Source: Chrysopilus asiliformis
Taxonomy: Eukaryota > Arthropoda > Insecta > Diptera > Rhagionidae
DNA: 64,000 nucleotides
Assembly: GCA_964034945.1 (NCBI GenBank)
Contig: OZ035961.1
Span: forward strand, 91,407,491-91,471,490
Direction: 5' to 3'
Part shown: positions 48,868 through 60,500 of the stretch, piece by piece
Layout of the letters: each line of letters opens with the position of its first letter
How positions within the stretch are numbered: the stretch's first letter is position 1
Notes under the pieces: generated by a model
The model's input: the letters and a program-made list of their open reading frames with translations, nothing else
What the model was told of the DNA's origin: nothing
The model's database searches: none
Position numbers and translations under genes: made by a program

Positions 48868-49609
48868 ACTAGCAGACCCTTCGTTGGCAGCTAAAAGTTT
48901 TTTGTATAAATTTTAGAATGCCAAAAAACCATAAATAACTTAAAAAGTTTTGGGAAAAAAATGTTATCCTTACAGGACCTTCCGTTTCGAATTTTGAAAT
49001 TCCAACTCCAGATTCGTGATAAGCAATCCTGAAAACCTCCCAAAGACTGTTTTTGCGAGAAAAATTGGAAAAAGGACATTTCCGTTATCCTTACAGGACC
49101 TTCCGTTTAGCATTTGAAAAATTGAACACCGGATTCGCGATAAGCGACCTCGAAAACCCCTTAGTGGCAATTGTTTCACGAAAAATTGGAAAAAGGACAT
49201 TTGTGTTAACCTTGCAGGACTTTTCGGTTAGAATTTTGAAATTCCAACACCGGATTCGGGATCAGCGACCCCAAAAACCCCCTAATGACGATTTTTCCCA
49301 CTAAAAACTGGAAAAAAGATATTTGCGTTATTCTTACAGCACCTCGAATTTTGAAAATCTAATAACGGATTCGTGATCAGCGCCCCAAAAACCCCCTTAT
49401 ACCGATTTTCCCCAAAACCCTATAATGCCAATTTTTCCGGGGAAAAATGCGAAAAAGGATATTTTCATTATCCTTACAGGACCTTCCGTTTCGAAAATCT
49501 TTTTGAAAATCTACATAGCTAAAAACCTGCTCCTGGCAACACAGATCATTTTGCAAAAAACCGCGTAAAAATCGGTCCAGTAGTTTTTGAGTTTTGTAAT
49601 CTCAAACAA

Positions 49610-49644
<35 letters not shown>

Positions 49645-49669
49645 AACATCAATTTTTATATATATAGAT
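48868..49669 (+). mobile_element. Retroposon-like repeat (RTE/SINE-type ends)
   Basis: It begins ACTAGCAGACCC and ends with a CGGTCCAGTAGTTTTTGAGTT block, a CAGACAGACAAACA run and ATTTTTATATATATAGAT. Ends of this kind mark the 3' portion of many insect RTE-type LINEs and their non-autonomous derivatives. No reverse transcriptase is encoded. The body consists largely of a tandem array (see 48963-49500). Confidence 0.55.
48963..49500 (+). repeat. ~121-bp tandem repeat, about 4.4 copies
   Basis: Units start at about 48963, 49083, 49205, 49328 and 49469 with TTATCCTTACAGGACCTTCC, followed by an ATTTTGAAATTCCAACACCGG block, CCCCNTAATG and GGAAAAAGGACATTT. Later copies are degenerate. The array forms the interior of the retroposon-like element. 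Confidence 0.75.
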
Positions 49670-50344
49670 TTAAAGTTGTATTGCAATTAAATTTCTAAAT
49701 TTTCTTCCAAAACAACTGTTTTCCAAAAATTTTAAAAGCAGTTGATTGATTATGATAATTTTAAATATTTTTAAAATAACTTTTCCTCAATGTTAACAAA
49801 GTTTTCCTTTATTATTGATGGCAGTCGTTTGTGCTTTGGTTTTGTAAATTTTCAAATGTTTCTGTTATTTTTAGGGATGAAACATTTTTTTTAACAGAAC
49901 CGCAATAGCTTTTCCTTTACGGTAAAAATTCATCTCAGCTTTTATACAAACCTTCGACTTAGGAGAAGCCCGAAGTTCGGCTTCGAAGGGTTAGGAGAAG
50001 GCCTAAATTCGGCTTCGGGCAAAAACCAACCTTCCGATAGATTCTAATTAGGATTATGTCAAACATTGGGAATCAATTAAAAAAAAACTTTTAATTAAAT
50101 AAAAAATTAACAAAAAGTTTTAAAATAAAAAAATAATTATGTTTCATTATATTTAATGACAGATTAAGATGTGTGTTCAAAATATACATTAAATCAATAG
50201 ACAGATTGAGTTTCGTAGCTCGTCTTCAAATATTCATTCCCACGTGAATGAAGTTTTGTGTAAAATAAAGAAAATTATTTAATCTACGTTTATGTATTTT
50301 ACTTACAAAAATATACTAAACAAAACTGAAGAGTTTTTTTCCGC
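49670..50344. other. AT-rich spacer before P450-4
   Basis: No gene is recognised. Two partially repeated GGAGAAG-plus-TTCGGCTTCG blocks lie at about 49960-50025. The rest is AT-rich with poly-A and poly-T runs. Confidence 0.4.
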
Positions 50345-50565
50345 GTAAAAGCTCGCGCTTTATTATAATAATTACGTAAGAAAGCATATCTGAGCTTATC
50401 TAAACAAAAACATCAGAGCTTTAGTGAATTCGATTCAGTAGAGTAGAAAGTGGAGAGCTCCAAATATTGGTTTTGATAATTCATTGTGAAATTTTATCAT
50501 TTTATGGTGCTTTAAAATTGATAAAATCACTCATTTTTAGTAATTAAACTACGTGTCAATCCAAA
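50345..50565 (+). promoter_or_regulatory. Conserved promoter block of P450-4
   Basis: The block includes a palindromic TTACGTAA at 50372-50379, then AAACAAAAACAT, an arthropod initiator TCAGT at 50435-50439 followed by AGAGTAGAAAG, and ACTACGTGTCAATCCAAAATG at the start codon. The predicted 5' UTR is about 130 nt. TTACGTAA is the consensus of PAR-domain and C/EBP-type bZIP factors. Whether such a factor acts here is inference. Confidence 0.6.
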
Positions 50566-52780
50566 ATGTCTGGGATATTAAAACGAAATTTTAAATTACG
50601 ACCAGAACATTTTAAACTGTTCTCGGCAAGATGTTTTTCAACAGAACTTCTTCAGAAGGTTTGTGTCTGTTATGTGTTTAATTACTAAAAATTCTAAATT
50701 AGTTTCCATGAGGTTGGCATTGAGTTTGCATTTAAAAACTATCGTACATACAATAAAATTATTAACAGGTTAATTTGTTATACTCTGCGACAAATAGATT
50801 TAGTATTTATATTATAGTTTGTAACGTATGAAACCAATCGTCTTACACCAAACCAAATTCAATCAGTGTGTTTGGGATGACGAAAAATTTTGATTTCCGC
50901 CTGTTAGCGATGGTGGCGATGGGGGGTGAGGGCAACCAATTTAGTAAGCAAATAACTTAAAGAATTTGTTTTGCCAAATAAAAAATACAAAGATGGAACT
51001 GAAATGAAAACTTATTGTTTTAAAATTTTAGCCTGTTGAAAATCTAAGTGGGAACGATTCTGCACCACGAACTGACGAAGAATGGATAAATGCAAAACCG
51101 TTTTCAAAAATTCCAGCATTATCTAAATTCGGTCTTATGCGAGCTTTTTTCCCAGGAGGTACAAATAGTTAAAACATAGAATTCTCGAAATAATAGTGAT
51201 TAATGTCCAATTTTTTATTACAGGAATGTTCTATAAAGTCGATATAATGGGCATTCACTTTAAATTGCGAGATATATTCGGTGCCATAACGAAATTTCCA
51301 TCGATACTTGGACGTCCAGAATTGGTAATCACTTATGTTCCAGAGGACTTCGAAAAAATTTTTCGAGCGGAAGGAGTTTGGCCAATCCGAATAGGTATTA
51401 TGGAAACCTTTATTTATTTTAGAGAACATATTCGACCAGATATCTATGGAGGATCCGGCGGATTAGTCAATGAGTAACGAATGTTTATTCCGATTTATTT
51501 TTGGATTTAAATTGAATTTTTTTAGCCAGGGTAAAGCTTGGGCTGACCTTCGAACAAAAGTTAACCCAATTCTTCTTAAACCAAAAAATATCAAACAGCA
51601 TTTACCCGAAGTTGACGAAATTGCGCAAACATTTCTTGAAAGGTAAGGACGTCGTTTTTCTCCTAAGCTAAATTTAGGATCAAACTTAATATGTTTTATA
51701 GGGTAAAAGATATTTTGGATCCGAATACAAAAGAAACACCCGCGAATTTTGATAATGATGTTAGCAGATGGACACTGGAATCGACAGCAACGTTCGCTCT
51801 AAATTCACGATTGGGTTTAATTAGCAACTCAAAATTAACGGAAGGAGAAAGGTTGCTGAATTCAGTAAAAAAATTCTTCCAATTATCCTACGAATTCGAA
51901 GTTCTACCATCAATTTGGAAGTACTATAAAACCCCAAAATTTCATGAATTAATGGACACATTAGATACAATGACAAATATTAATATTAAATTTATAAATG
52001 ATGCATTAAAGAAATTTGAAGAAAAGAAGAAAAGTGACCCAAATTATGAACCCGAAGGAGTTCTAGAAAAATTGGCAGAAGTTGATAAACAGGCAGCAAT
52101 AATAATGGCTATGGATATGTTAATGGTTGGAATCGATACGGTATAAATTTTATGATATTTTGGGATAAATATTTACCATTTTCAAATTTCAGACCTCAGC
52201 ATTATTCCTTGGAGTTCTTTACAACCTGGCAAAATCACCAGAGGCTCAAGAGAAACTCAGAAAAGAAATTATGATGGTTTTACCGAAGAAGGACACTCCC
52301 ATGACGGAAGAGAAATTCGCAAATATGCCATATTTAAGGGCATGCATTAAAGAAACCATGCGTGTTACTCCAGTAGTACCGGGAACATCGCGAGTAACAA
52401 CTCAAGATATAGTTTTAAGTGGCTATCAAATACCTAAGAATACTGTAGTGGGTATGGCTAATATTGTGCCGACTTTGGAGGAGAAATTTTTCCCGGAAAC
52501 GAAAAAATTCAGACCAGAAAGATGGCTCCGAGATAATTCATCTACGGAAGGATGTCCTTCAGCTAGAGATGTGAATCCTTTCGTTTATATACCATTCGGT
52601 TTTGGGGTTCGAATGTGTGTTGGAAGAAGAATCGCAGAAATGGCAGTTGAGGTGATGATCAGCAGAATTATTAGGAATTTCCGAGTGTCCTGGAATCATC
52701 CACCCATGAAATATCAAAGTGCTATTGTGATGTCTCCAATTGGCGATATGAAATTTAAAATGGAAGAACTATCAAACTAA
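50566..52780 (+). CDS. P450-4: mitochondrial cytochrome P450, CYP12-like
   Basis: The exons are 50566-50658, 51032-51158, 51224-51473, 51526-51642, 51702-52140 and 52193-52780, giving 537 aa. The presequence ends in ARCF-STE (R-3 type site). Distinctive points are one extra residue in exon 3 (RIGIMETF against RMGMETF in P450-3), KETMRVTP around the ExxR motif, and YIPFGFGVRMCVGRR with haem Cys484 (codon 52616-52618). Helix I reads MVGIDT. The hinge is IPALSKF with no PGP. Exon 4, exon 5 and the exon borders are almost identical to P450-3 and P450-5. It is the first gene right of the satellite insertion, about 2.1 kb from its end. All exon frames are open and the splice borders canonical, so a functional enzyme is expected. 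Confidence 0.95.
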
Positions 52781-53099
52781 TTTCGTTTTTGAAATATTAA
52801 TTTTAAAGTTTGATAGTAAAAGATTCTTAACACATAGTTTTCTTTAAACCCGTTTTTCAACATTGCCATTCTACACCTAAATTTTAGTCATGCTACAAAT
52901 TTGGATTTTTTTGTTATTTAAAAAATGTTATTTTGTTTTATTTATAAATAATACTTGCTGCTGGTATTAAGTTCCTCTTTTAAATATATAATTGAAAATT
53001 TAAAACAGAACAATTGGAAATTTGCTCGTTGAGTTTTCTCAAAAAATAAAAACCTTTTGCCAACAGAAATTCACTGAACAAAATAGAAAATATCGGCGG
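52781..53099. other. Intergenic spacer P450-4 / P450-5
   Basis: This is AT-rich sequence with no recognised element. A possible polyadenylation hexamer AATAAA is found at 53045-53050. A nearer canonical signal for P450-4 was not seen. Confidence 0.4.
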
Positions 53100-53339
53100 T
53101 TAAAAGCTTTTCCCAATTTTAATAATTACGTAAGCAAGCATAAAAATCATTCTCTCTGAGTACGCGTAAACAAAAACATTGCAGCTTAAGTGGATTTCAT
53201 TCAGTAGAGTAGAAAGTGCAGATCTTCAAAGACTGGTTTTGAACTTTTTTTTGTCAAATTTCTAATCATTTGATGGTGATTGGCGTTGATATCGATTAAA
53301 TTGCTCATTTTTGGTAGATAAACTACGTGTCAATCCAAC
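53100..53339 (+). promoter_or_regulatory. Conserved promoter block of P450-5
   Basis: It contains TTACGTAA at 53126-53133, AAAAATCATTCTCTCT, GTAAACAAAAACATTG, the initiator TCAGT at 53201-53205 followed by AGAGTAGAAAGTG, and ACTACGTGTCAATCCAACATG at the start codon. Order and spacing match the blocks before P450-3 and P450-4. The predicted 5' UTR is about 139 nt. Confidence 0.6.
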
Positions 53340-54820
53340 ATGTCTGCGGTACTGCAAAGAAATTTTCACTTACGATCAAAACATATTAAACTGTTATCGG
53401 CAAAAGGCTTTTCAACAGAACTTCTTCAAAAGGTTTGTAACATTTATAATCAATATTCTACACATATAATAGACTTTTAAAATGTATTTCTTGAAATTCT
53501 ACACTCAGAAAAATGTCCAGGTCAACTTTTTGTCAGGTTAACTCTGACCTTACAGAGGTGTCTGTAAGCCAGCTAGCGGTCAGAGTTAACCTATCTAAGG
53601 TCAATTCGTGCAGCTCCCAATGCCCTACTTCACCTGCTGGTGGCTTAATTTCAGAATTTCTCCGACCACAGGTCAACTCAGTTTTACTTGTCCACATGCA
53701 GGCGAACGCGCGCCTGCCCGAGGCCAATTACGCCGTATGTAGGTCGTCGAGTTAGCCTCCATTTTTTTGAGTGTAGATTTTATAAAAAATCTCAAAAATT
53801 TATTTTATGTAAAAACATTTTTTTAAATTTTGGTTGAAACATCACGCGAAAACGTCCCAACGAATTGAAATAAAAATTCGTGCCCAAATACAATTACTTC
53901 CAAATAAATAATAGCATACTTTATATCGGCTTTCCCTTCTTCCTTCGATAACCCTCATCAGATAACTTTTGAACCATTCAAGAAATTGAAATGCGGTTTT
54001 CTAAGTTGGATTAATAAAATATTAACCATACGTCCCCGTAAATAAGTACCAAAGGGACGATAGTATTTGGTCGACGAGACAAGCAAGAGCGCATCCAAAT
54101 TAATTCATTTTATTACTGGTTCTAAAAACTTTCTAAATTTTACTCTACTTCATCACAAAGTATAAAAAGTTGACCTGCAACGAATATTTATTTTAATATT
54201 ATATCATTTTTAGCCTGTTGAAAATCACAGTGGGAAAAATTCGGTGCAACGAACTGACGAAGAATGGATAAATGCAAAGCCGTATTCAAAAATCCCATCA
54301 TTATCAAAATTTGGTGGCGTACGAGCATTTTTCCCAGGAGGTACACAAAGTTGAAATATACAATACTGAAAATAAAATTGTTTAAACAAGATAATCATTC
54401 TTTTAGGTATCTTATATAAACTCGATTTAACGGAAATGCACTTAAAACTGCGAGATACCTTCGGTCCTATAACAAAATTTTCATCAGTACTTGGACGTCC
54501 TGAAATGGTGGCCACTTATGTTCCAGAAGACTTCGAAAAAGTATTTCGAACGGAAGGAGTTTGGCCAGTTCGCTTTGGTATGGACACGTTTAGTTATTTT
54601 AGAGAACATATTCGACCAGATATCTATGGAGGATCCGGCGGATTAGTTAATGAGTAACGAACGTCAATTTCGATTTTTTTTATACCCGTATGGTGAAACC
54701 AAAGGGTATATTAACTTTGCCTTACCGTTTGTAACGCCAAGATCCCGTCATCGCACAAAAAAATTAATTACACCAGTGTGTTTAGAATGATAAAAATATT
54801 TAATTTTTGCATGTCCGTCC

Positions 54821-54858
<38 letters not shown>

Positions 54859-56587
54859 CTGTCTGTCTGTCCGTCTGTCTGTCTGTCCGTCTGTCTGTCC
54901 GTCTGTCTGTGGCGCGGATTGCGGGCGCACGGATTGAGCTAGAGACTTGAAATTTTGCGTGGATCCGTTTTTCGTAAAATGCGAGGCTAAGTTCGTTAAT
55001 GGGCAAAAATGGACCATTAGGGGGGGTACCCCCCATACGAACGAAATCGTTTTTTGTGAATATCTCAAAAACGGTGCATCTTATCAAAAAAGTCCAAGAA
55101 CAAAAGTTATTTAGGATATGATTCTACATAAAACTCCCATACATCAAAATCCGATTGGAATAAATTTTAAAAAATCTTTTTGGAAAGTTTGAGTTCAAAT
55201 TGGAATTTTGGTATAACTGTTCGAATTTTGATACGAATATCACCATACGGGTCTCCAATGATTGCCAGATTGGCAATTATAGCTTTTGTTATGTTTTTAT
55301 TTAAATCGAGTTTTTTGAAATTTTTCTTAGCCAGGGTAAAGCTTGGGCTGACCTTCGAACAAAAGTTAACCCAATTCTTCTTAAACCAAAAAATATCAAA
55401 CAGCATTTACCAGAAGTTGACGAAATCGCACAGACATTTCTTGAAAGGTAAGGACTTTGTCTCAATTCGAAGCTAAATTTATGATCAAACAAAATATGTT
55501 TTATGATTAATAGGGTGAAAGATATTTTGGATCCGAATACAAAAGAAACACCTGCGAATTTTGGTAACGATGTCAATAGATGGGCATTGGAATCGACAGC
55601 CACATTTGCACTAAATTCTCGATTAGGGTTAATAAGTAATTCAAAATCAATGGAAGGAGAAAGACTAATGAGTACAGTAAAAAAATTCTTTTTACTGGCC
55701 TACGAATTGGAAGTTCGTCCGTCCATTTGGAAATATTATAAAACTCCAAAATTTCATGAATTAATGGACACATTAGATACAATGACAAATATTAATATTA
55801 AATTTATAAATGATGCATTAAAGAAATTTGAAGAAAAGAAGAAAAGTGACCCAAATTATGAACCCGAAGGAGTTCTAGAAAAATTGGCAGAAGTTGATAA
55901 ACAGGCAGCAATAATAATGGCTATGGATATGTTAATGGTTGGAGTTGATACGGTATGTGAATATTTAACAATATTAGTTTTTAATTATTTTATATTTAGA
56001 CTTCTTCATTATTGCTTGGGGTTCTTTATAACTTGGCAAAATCTCCAGAGGCTCAAGAGAAACTCAGAAAAGAAATTATGACGGTTTTACCCAATAAGGA
56101 CACTCCTATGACCGCAGACAAACTCGTCAATTTATCATATTTGAGAGCATGCATTAAGGAAACGCTGCGTTGTTCCCCAGTAGCGGCCGGAACCACACGA
56201 TTAACTACCCAAGATGTGGTGCTAAGTGGCTATCAAATACCTAAGAACACTTTAGTAGTTATGCCCAATATTGTGCTAATGTTGGACGAGAAATATTTCC
56301 CGGAAACGAAAAAGTTTTTGCCAGAAAGATGGCTCCGAGACAATTCATCCACGGAAGGATGTCCTTCAGCTAGAGATGTGAATCCTTTCGTTTATTTGCC
56401 TTTCGGTTTTGGTGTCCGAATGTGTATTGGAAGAAGAATTGCTGAAATGGGAGTTGAAGTGATGATCAGCAGAATTATTAGGAATTTTCGAGTGTCCTGG
56501 AATCATCCACCCATGAAGTATCAAAGTTCTCTTGTGATAACACCTATTGGCGATATGAAGTTTAAAATGGATGAACTGTCGAATTAA
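53340..56587 (+). CDS. P450-5: mitochondrial cytochrome P450, CYP12-like
   Basis: The exons are 53340-53432, 54214-54340, 54407-54653, 55331-55447, 55514-55952 and 56000-56587, giving 536 aa. The exon 1 end reads AKGF-STE, so the arginine of the R-3 processing motif is replaced. Helix I is MVGVDT, helix K is KETLRCSP, and PERW and PFGFGVRMCIGRR follow with haem Cys483 (codon 56423-56425). The hinge is IPSLSKFGG. Introns 1 and 3 are enlarged by a 272-bp MITE and by a ~0.6-kb interspersed repeat respectively, which do not touch splice sites. Intron 5 and the start of exon 6 are much closer to the pseudogene P450-2 than to the neighbour P450-4, pointing to gene conversion. Otherwise the coding sequence looks intact. 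Confidence 0.94.
53502..53773. mobile_element. 272-bp MITE in intron 1 of P450-5
   Basis: Ends CACTCAGAAAAAT and ATTTTTTTGAGTG are inverted and flanked by TA on each side (53500-53501 and 53774-53775). The interior is GC-richer than the intron and contains further small inverted blocks (GGTTAACTCTGACC and GTCAGAGTTAACC). It is non-coding; open frames on both strands are incidental. The superfamily is not certain. Confidence 0.65.
54681..55298 (+). repeat. Interspersed repeat, ACCCGTATGGTGA family, copy 2
   Basis: Inserted in intron 3 of P450-5, it begins TATACCCGTATGGTGAAACC. It has a TCTGTCTGTCCGTC tract at 54818-54911 and a CCCCCC patch near 55030, and an inverted ACCCGTATGGTGAT terminus ends at about 55253, followed by GATTGCCAGATTGGCAATTAT shared with copy 1. 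Comparison with intron 3 of P450-4 shows that the element accounts for nearly all of the extra length. Its open frames are products of the simple repeat. Confidence 0.75.
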
Positions 56588-56719
56588 TTGTATTGTTTTT
56601 TTAAGAAACCATCACCAACATTTTTCAAAAGTGTTCATTGTTTATCTGGAATTTGTTTGTTGTAAAATTTCGGTTAAATTTTGGATATGTTCGTATTTTT
56701 ACCATTCAGAATATAATGC

Positions 56720-56725
56720 AATAAA
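56720..56725 (+). terminator. Polyadenylation signal candidate, P450-5
   Basis: AATAAA lies about 135 nt downstream of the P450-5 stop codon in AT-rich sequence. Confidence 0.5.
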
Positions 56726-56759
56726 ATTAACCGTTTTTTTCGTTTTCTTTTATGAAGAA

Positions 56760-57065
56760 AGGTATTAAAATCACACAAAACCCGAAAACAAAACGGAGCC
56801 CGCACGTCGCCGAGACATATACTCATCGACTCAGTTTGATGAGTCCGAAATATGTCCGCAACATGCAATGCATGTGCGTGTGTTCTTGCGTATGTGTGTA
56901 TGCATGTGGCAAAAATTGTATGATCGACTTGTACCAGTAAACTTTAACAGATTTTAACGTGGTTTTTTGCATTTGAAAGCTGTTACCATCCCATAGAACC
57001 CTAAGGAACCCTTTGACATTTGAATGAATAAATTTTGATCGGAAAGCTGGATTTGAAACATTCCA
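56760..57065. other. Spacer with unrecognised repeat-like block
   Basis: 56800-56930 is less AT-rich than the surroundings, with GAGCCCGCACGTCGCCGAG, an imperfect inverted pair GACTCA/TGATGAGTC, and a TGTGCGTGTGTTC dinucleotide-like run. The frame at 56752-56940 has no recognisable domain. It is probably a fragment of an interspersed repeat. Confidence 0.35.
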
Positions 57066-57126
57066 CCGGCCGAATGACGTTCGTCAGCTAAGGATGTGAA
57101 TTCTTTCATTTATCTGCCATTTGGAT
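57066..57126 (+). pseudogene. P450 exon-6 relic
   Basis: Around 57079-57126 the sequence encodes SSAKDVNSFIYLPFG, matching CPSARDVNPFVYLPFG of the paralogues just before the haem cysteine. The upstream ACCGGCCGAATGACGTTCG aligns with the P450-6 segment CGACCGAAGGATGTCCTTCC. Homology stops before the cysteine, and a foldback MITE begins 15 bp later. It marks a further, nearly erased gene copy between P450-5 and P450-6. Confidence 0.65.
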
Positions 57127-57140
57127 TAAGAAAGTTAATA

Positions 57141-57267
57141 GGCCCTATTCCAGGATCCGATACGAATGGTTCGAATCGTAAACTCAATGTTGTTGTTGGT
57201 ATAAAACACTAACAACAACATTGAGTTTACGATTCGAACCATTCGTATCGGATTCTGTGATAGGGCC
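57141..57267. mobile_element. 127-bp foldback MITE with TAATA target duplication
   Basis: Two ~58-bp arms are near-perfect reverse complements (GGCCCTAT at the left end, ATAGGGCC at the right) around a loop of about 10 bp, flanked by TAATA on both sides (57136-57140 and 57268-57272). The element would fold into a long hairpin. It is non-coding. Confidence 0.8.
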
Positions 57268-57559
57268 TAATACTAATGCGACAATTTTTTTCACTCATAA
57301 TTCAGAAGTAAAAAGCTTTTAGTTAATATTATTAAAAAAAATACTTGAATGTTAATTAAAAGCTTTCCACTTAAACATCATATGAGATAGTTCATTAAAT
57401 ACAATAAAAACGCTTTATTGATAAGCAGACCAAAATTTGAACAACCAGTAAATTAATGCACGTCGGTCTCAGTTGTTGGACAAAATACTCAACGGTTAGT
57501 CAATGTTTGAAATATCTTAATATATTTTATCTTAATACAAAACGAAATTGTAAATAAAA

Positions 57560-60500
57560 ATGTCTGTGGTGTTAAAAAACGTTTATATTGTGCAGTCAAA
57601 ACATCTCCATTTATTGGTAATGAGATGTTTTTCAACTGAATCTCTTCATAATAAGGCAAGTGCTTTTATATAACTAAAAAACTGTCAACATTTCATTTGT
57701 ATTGATTGGAACCCGAAATTGATATGACCTTCTTTGACTCACTTATTTTGGTGAAATAATCTACATAATGTTTATGTTAATCAGCATTACTGGGAAAATC
57801 TCTACACAGAATGTAGCTGAAATTACATTATTAGATTTCCTATTAATTCGTTACTACCGAACTTTGAAGTTTGTCCTAAATAATATTGTTTTTTTTTTGT
57901 CTTTTTTACATATTAATTATTTTTTATATGTATGGGAGAGGGGGCAAAGAATAATCAGATTGAATTTTGATGTATGGTAAAGTTTTGTATGCTCATATTA
58001 AAAACACTTTTTGTTTAAACAAATTTTTCGAGAAATTGGGCCGTTTTCGAGAAAATTGCTTAAAAATCTTATATGTTTGTATAGGAGAGGGTGGAAGAAG
58101 TGGTTTGATTTTTCCCATTTTCGGAAAAGGCTTTTCTCACGATAAAAGCCTGTTCTATTCAAAATTTGAGCTTTCTACTTCGAGTTTTCAAATGTTTTTG
58201 TATAAAAACTTTGAATATAATACCCAATTTTATTCATTATATAAGGTTTGATTATGTGAGGAAGTTATCATCTCACCGTTAGGTGGATTGAGGTGTGTTT
58301 TATTGTTGAACTAGCTTGCATACCCGTCGTTGCCGGGTTAAGTTCTTTCAATTTTTTTTTTTTGATGGTCTATGTTGGAGCTAAACTTCAGGCCAATCGG
58401 CTCGGTAGTTTCCCCGTGAAAGGGTAACTTAGAGGAAGAGCTAAGTTTCGAGATCACTTTACCCCCTCCCCTTACTCCCCCCCCCCCCCCACCCCTCGCG
58501 CTACTTTTTCGTATGCCTATGTTGGAACCAGAACTACCACAGACACTTATGCCAAATTTCAAGTCAATCGGTTCAGCCGTTTTTGCGTGAAAGAGGAACA
58601 GACAGACAGACAGACGGACAGACAGACACCAACTCATTTTTATATATTAGTATGATTTATACGAATAATAACCACGACCACAGTAAAATGTGAATTAAAA
58701 TCTATTCAGGAGTTTAGTAAATAGCAAAAGAGGAGGTACACAGACGGGGTGGAGTCGGTTTTCGTGGGCGAAATTTATCCTTGAAAGACGATCTGAACAA
58801 TCGAGAATACCGATTTAAAATTCCTCCAAGGGTTTAGGAGATAAAGTGAGGCGAATCTTCGGGTTAACTTGTAACCTAAAATACAGTAATCCCTCGAACT
58901 GCGCGGTTTCGGACTGCGCGGTTTCGCAACTGCGCGGTTAAGTTTTTAATACCAAAATTTCGAACTGCGCGGTAAAAATTTCGCTTCTGCGCGGTTTTTT
59001 TTTATAATTTCCGTTTAAAAAACATGTTCTGAACATATATTTTGGTGAATCCCCGACAAGAAGGAATCAGCTGGTAATTTGGTATCTTCGTGTTCGTACA
59101 TATTTGGTAATTTCGTGCTTATATTAGTGTTTATACGTAAAAATTCATAATGAAAAACAAAAATCGGGTAATCAATCACTAATTTTTCTAAAAAGATCAG
59201 TAATACATATCATATCTTTGTATTACTTTAAATACATATGTCGTTAAATAAAAACTTTTTTCTATTTTTTTGGAATTTTTCTAATATTTGGGACCTAACC
59301 CCAATATTTCATACAAAGTAGGGTTCACAGTGCGCAGTTTCGCAGTGCGCGCTCTTTTTGTGGAACGTATCTACCGCGCAGTTCGAGGGATTACTGTATA
59401 CCTCTTGTTAGTAAGAACACTTAGTTGAAAATCTCTTACGGCTGCCACTTATAGTTTTCTGATTAATGTTATTTCCATGTTGAAAAGTGTGATACGTAGA
59501 GTAAAAGGAAGTGGTTAAGCATTTTTTTATAATGAAAATATTGAAAAATTTAATTTAATTTGATGAAAATTTTTCAAACTTCCTGATTGTTGTTATTTAG
59601 GAAAATGTGATTAAAAAAGAATCGGTACAAACATCTGATGAAGAATGGATAAACGCAAAACCGTATTCAGAAATTCCTGGTTTATCCAAATTGGGAATTT
59701 TTCAGGCGTATTTCCCAGGAGGTAAATGAAATCTATGAACACGATGGTTAAACAAAAAAAAATCTATATTGTAGGTATTCTCCACAAAACCGATTTCACA
59801 GACGTGCACTTTAAATTACGAGATAATTTTGGTTCAATCACAAAATTTCCATCAATTTTTGGACGTCCAGAATTAATATTCACATATGATCCAGAAAATT
59901 TTCGAAAAATCTTCCGTACAGAAGGTATATGGCCCGAACGACTAACTATGGGTACCTTTACTTACTTTAGAGAAAAGGTCCGTCCTGATGTTTATGGAGG
60001 ATGTGGTGGTTTAGTTAATGAGTAAAAAAATTTTTTTTAATAATAAAAAAAATATAGAATTTTGTTTTAGTTCCGGTAAACCTTGGGCGGATATGCGAAC
60101 AAAAGTAAATCCAATTCTAATGAAACCACAAAATATTAAACATCATTTAACGGATATTGATGATATTGCCCGAGGATTTCTTCAAAGGTACGATTTTTTT
60201 TGGAACTCAAACCGTAATTTACTAAATATCAACATTAAATTTTTTTTTGGAAGAATTAAAAGTATTTTGGATCCAAATACAAAGGAAACACCTGCAAATT
60301 TTGACAATGATGTTTCTCGCTATACTCTAGAATCAACTGGAATTTTTGCATTAAATTCACGATTAGGATTAATTAATCCCACAGGAGCCAAAGATGGAGA
60401 ACAATTGATGCATAGTGTGAAAACATTCTTTAATCTTGCCTATGAATATGAATTTCAACCTTCGATTTGGAGATATTATAAAACTGCAAAATTTCATCAA

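Noticed and set aside
53513..53755. 80-codon frame in intron 1 of P450-5
   Set aside because: It falls entirely within a TA-flanked MITE and overlaps a comparable frame on the opposite strand.
54748..55087. Minus-strand frames with RTDRQTDRQ repeats, and the similar one at 63660-63863
   Set aside because: These are translations of the simple-repeat tract of the interspersed element. They are not conserved as coding sequence between copies.
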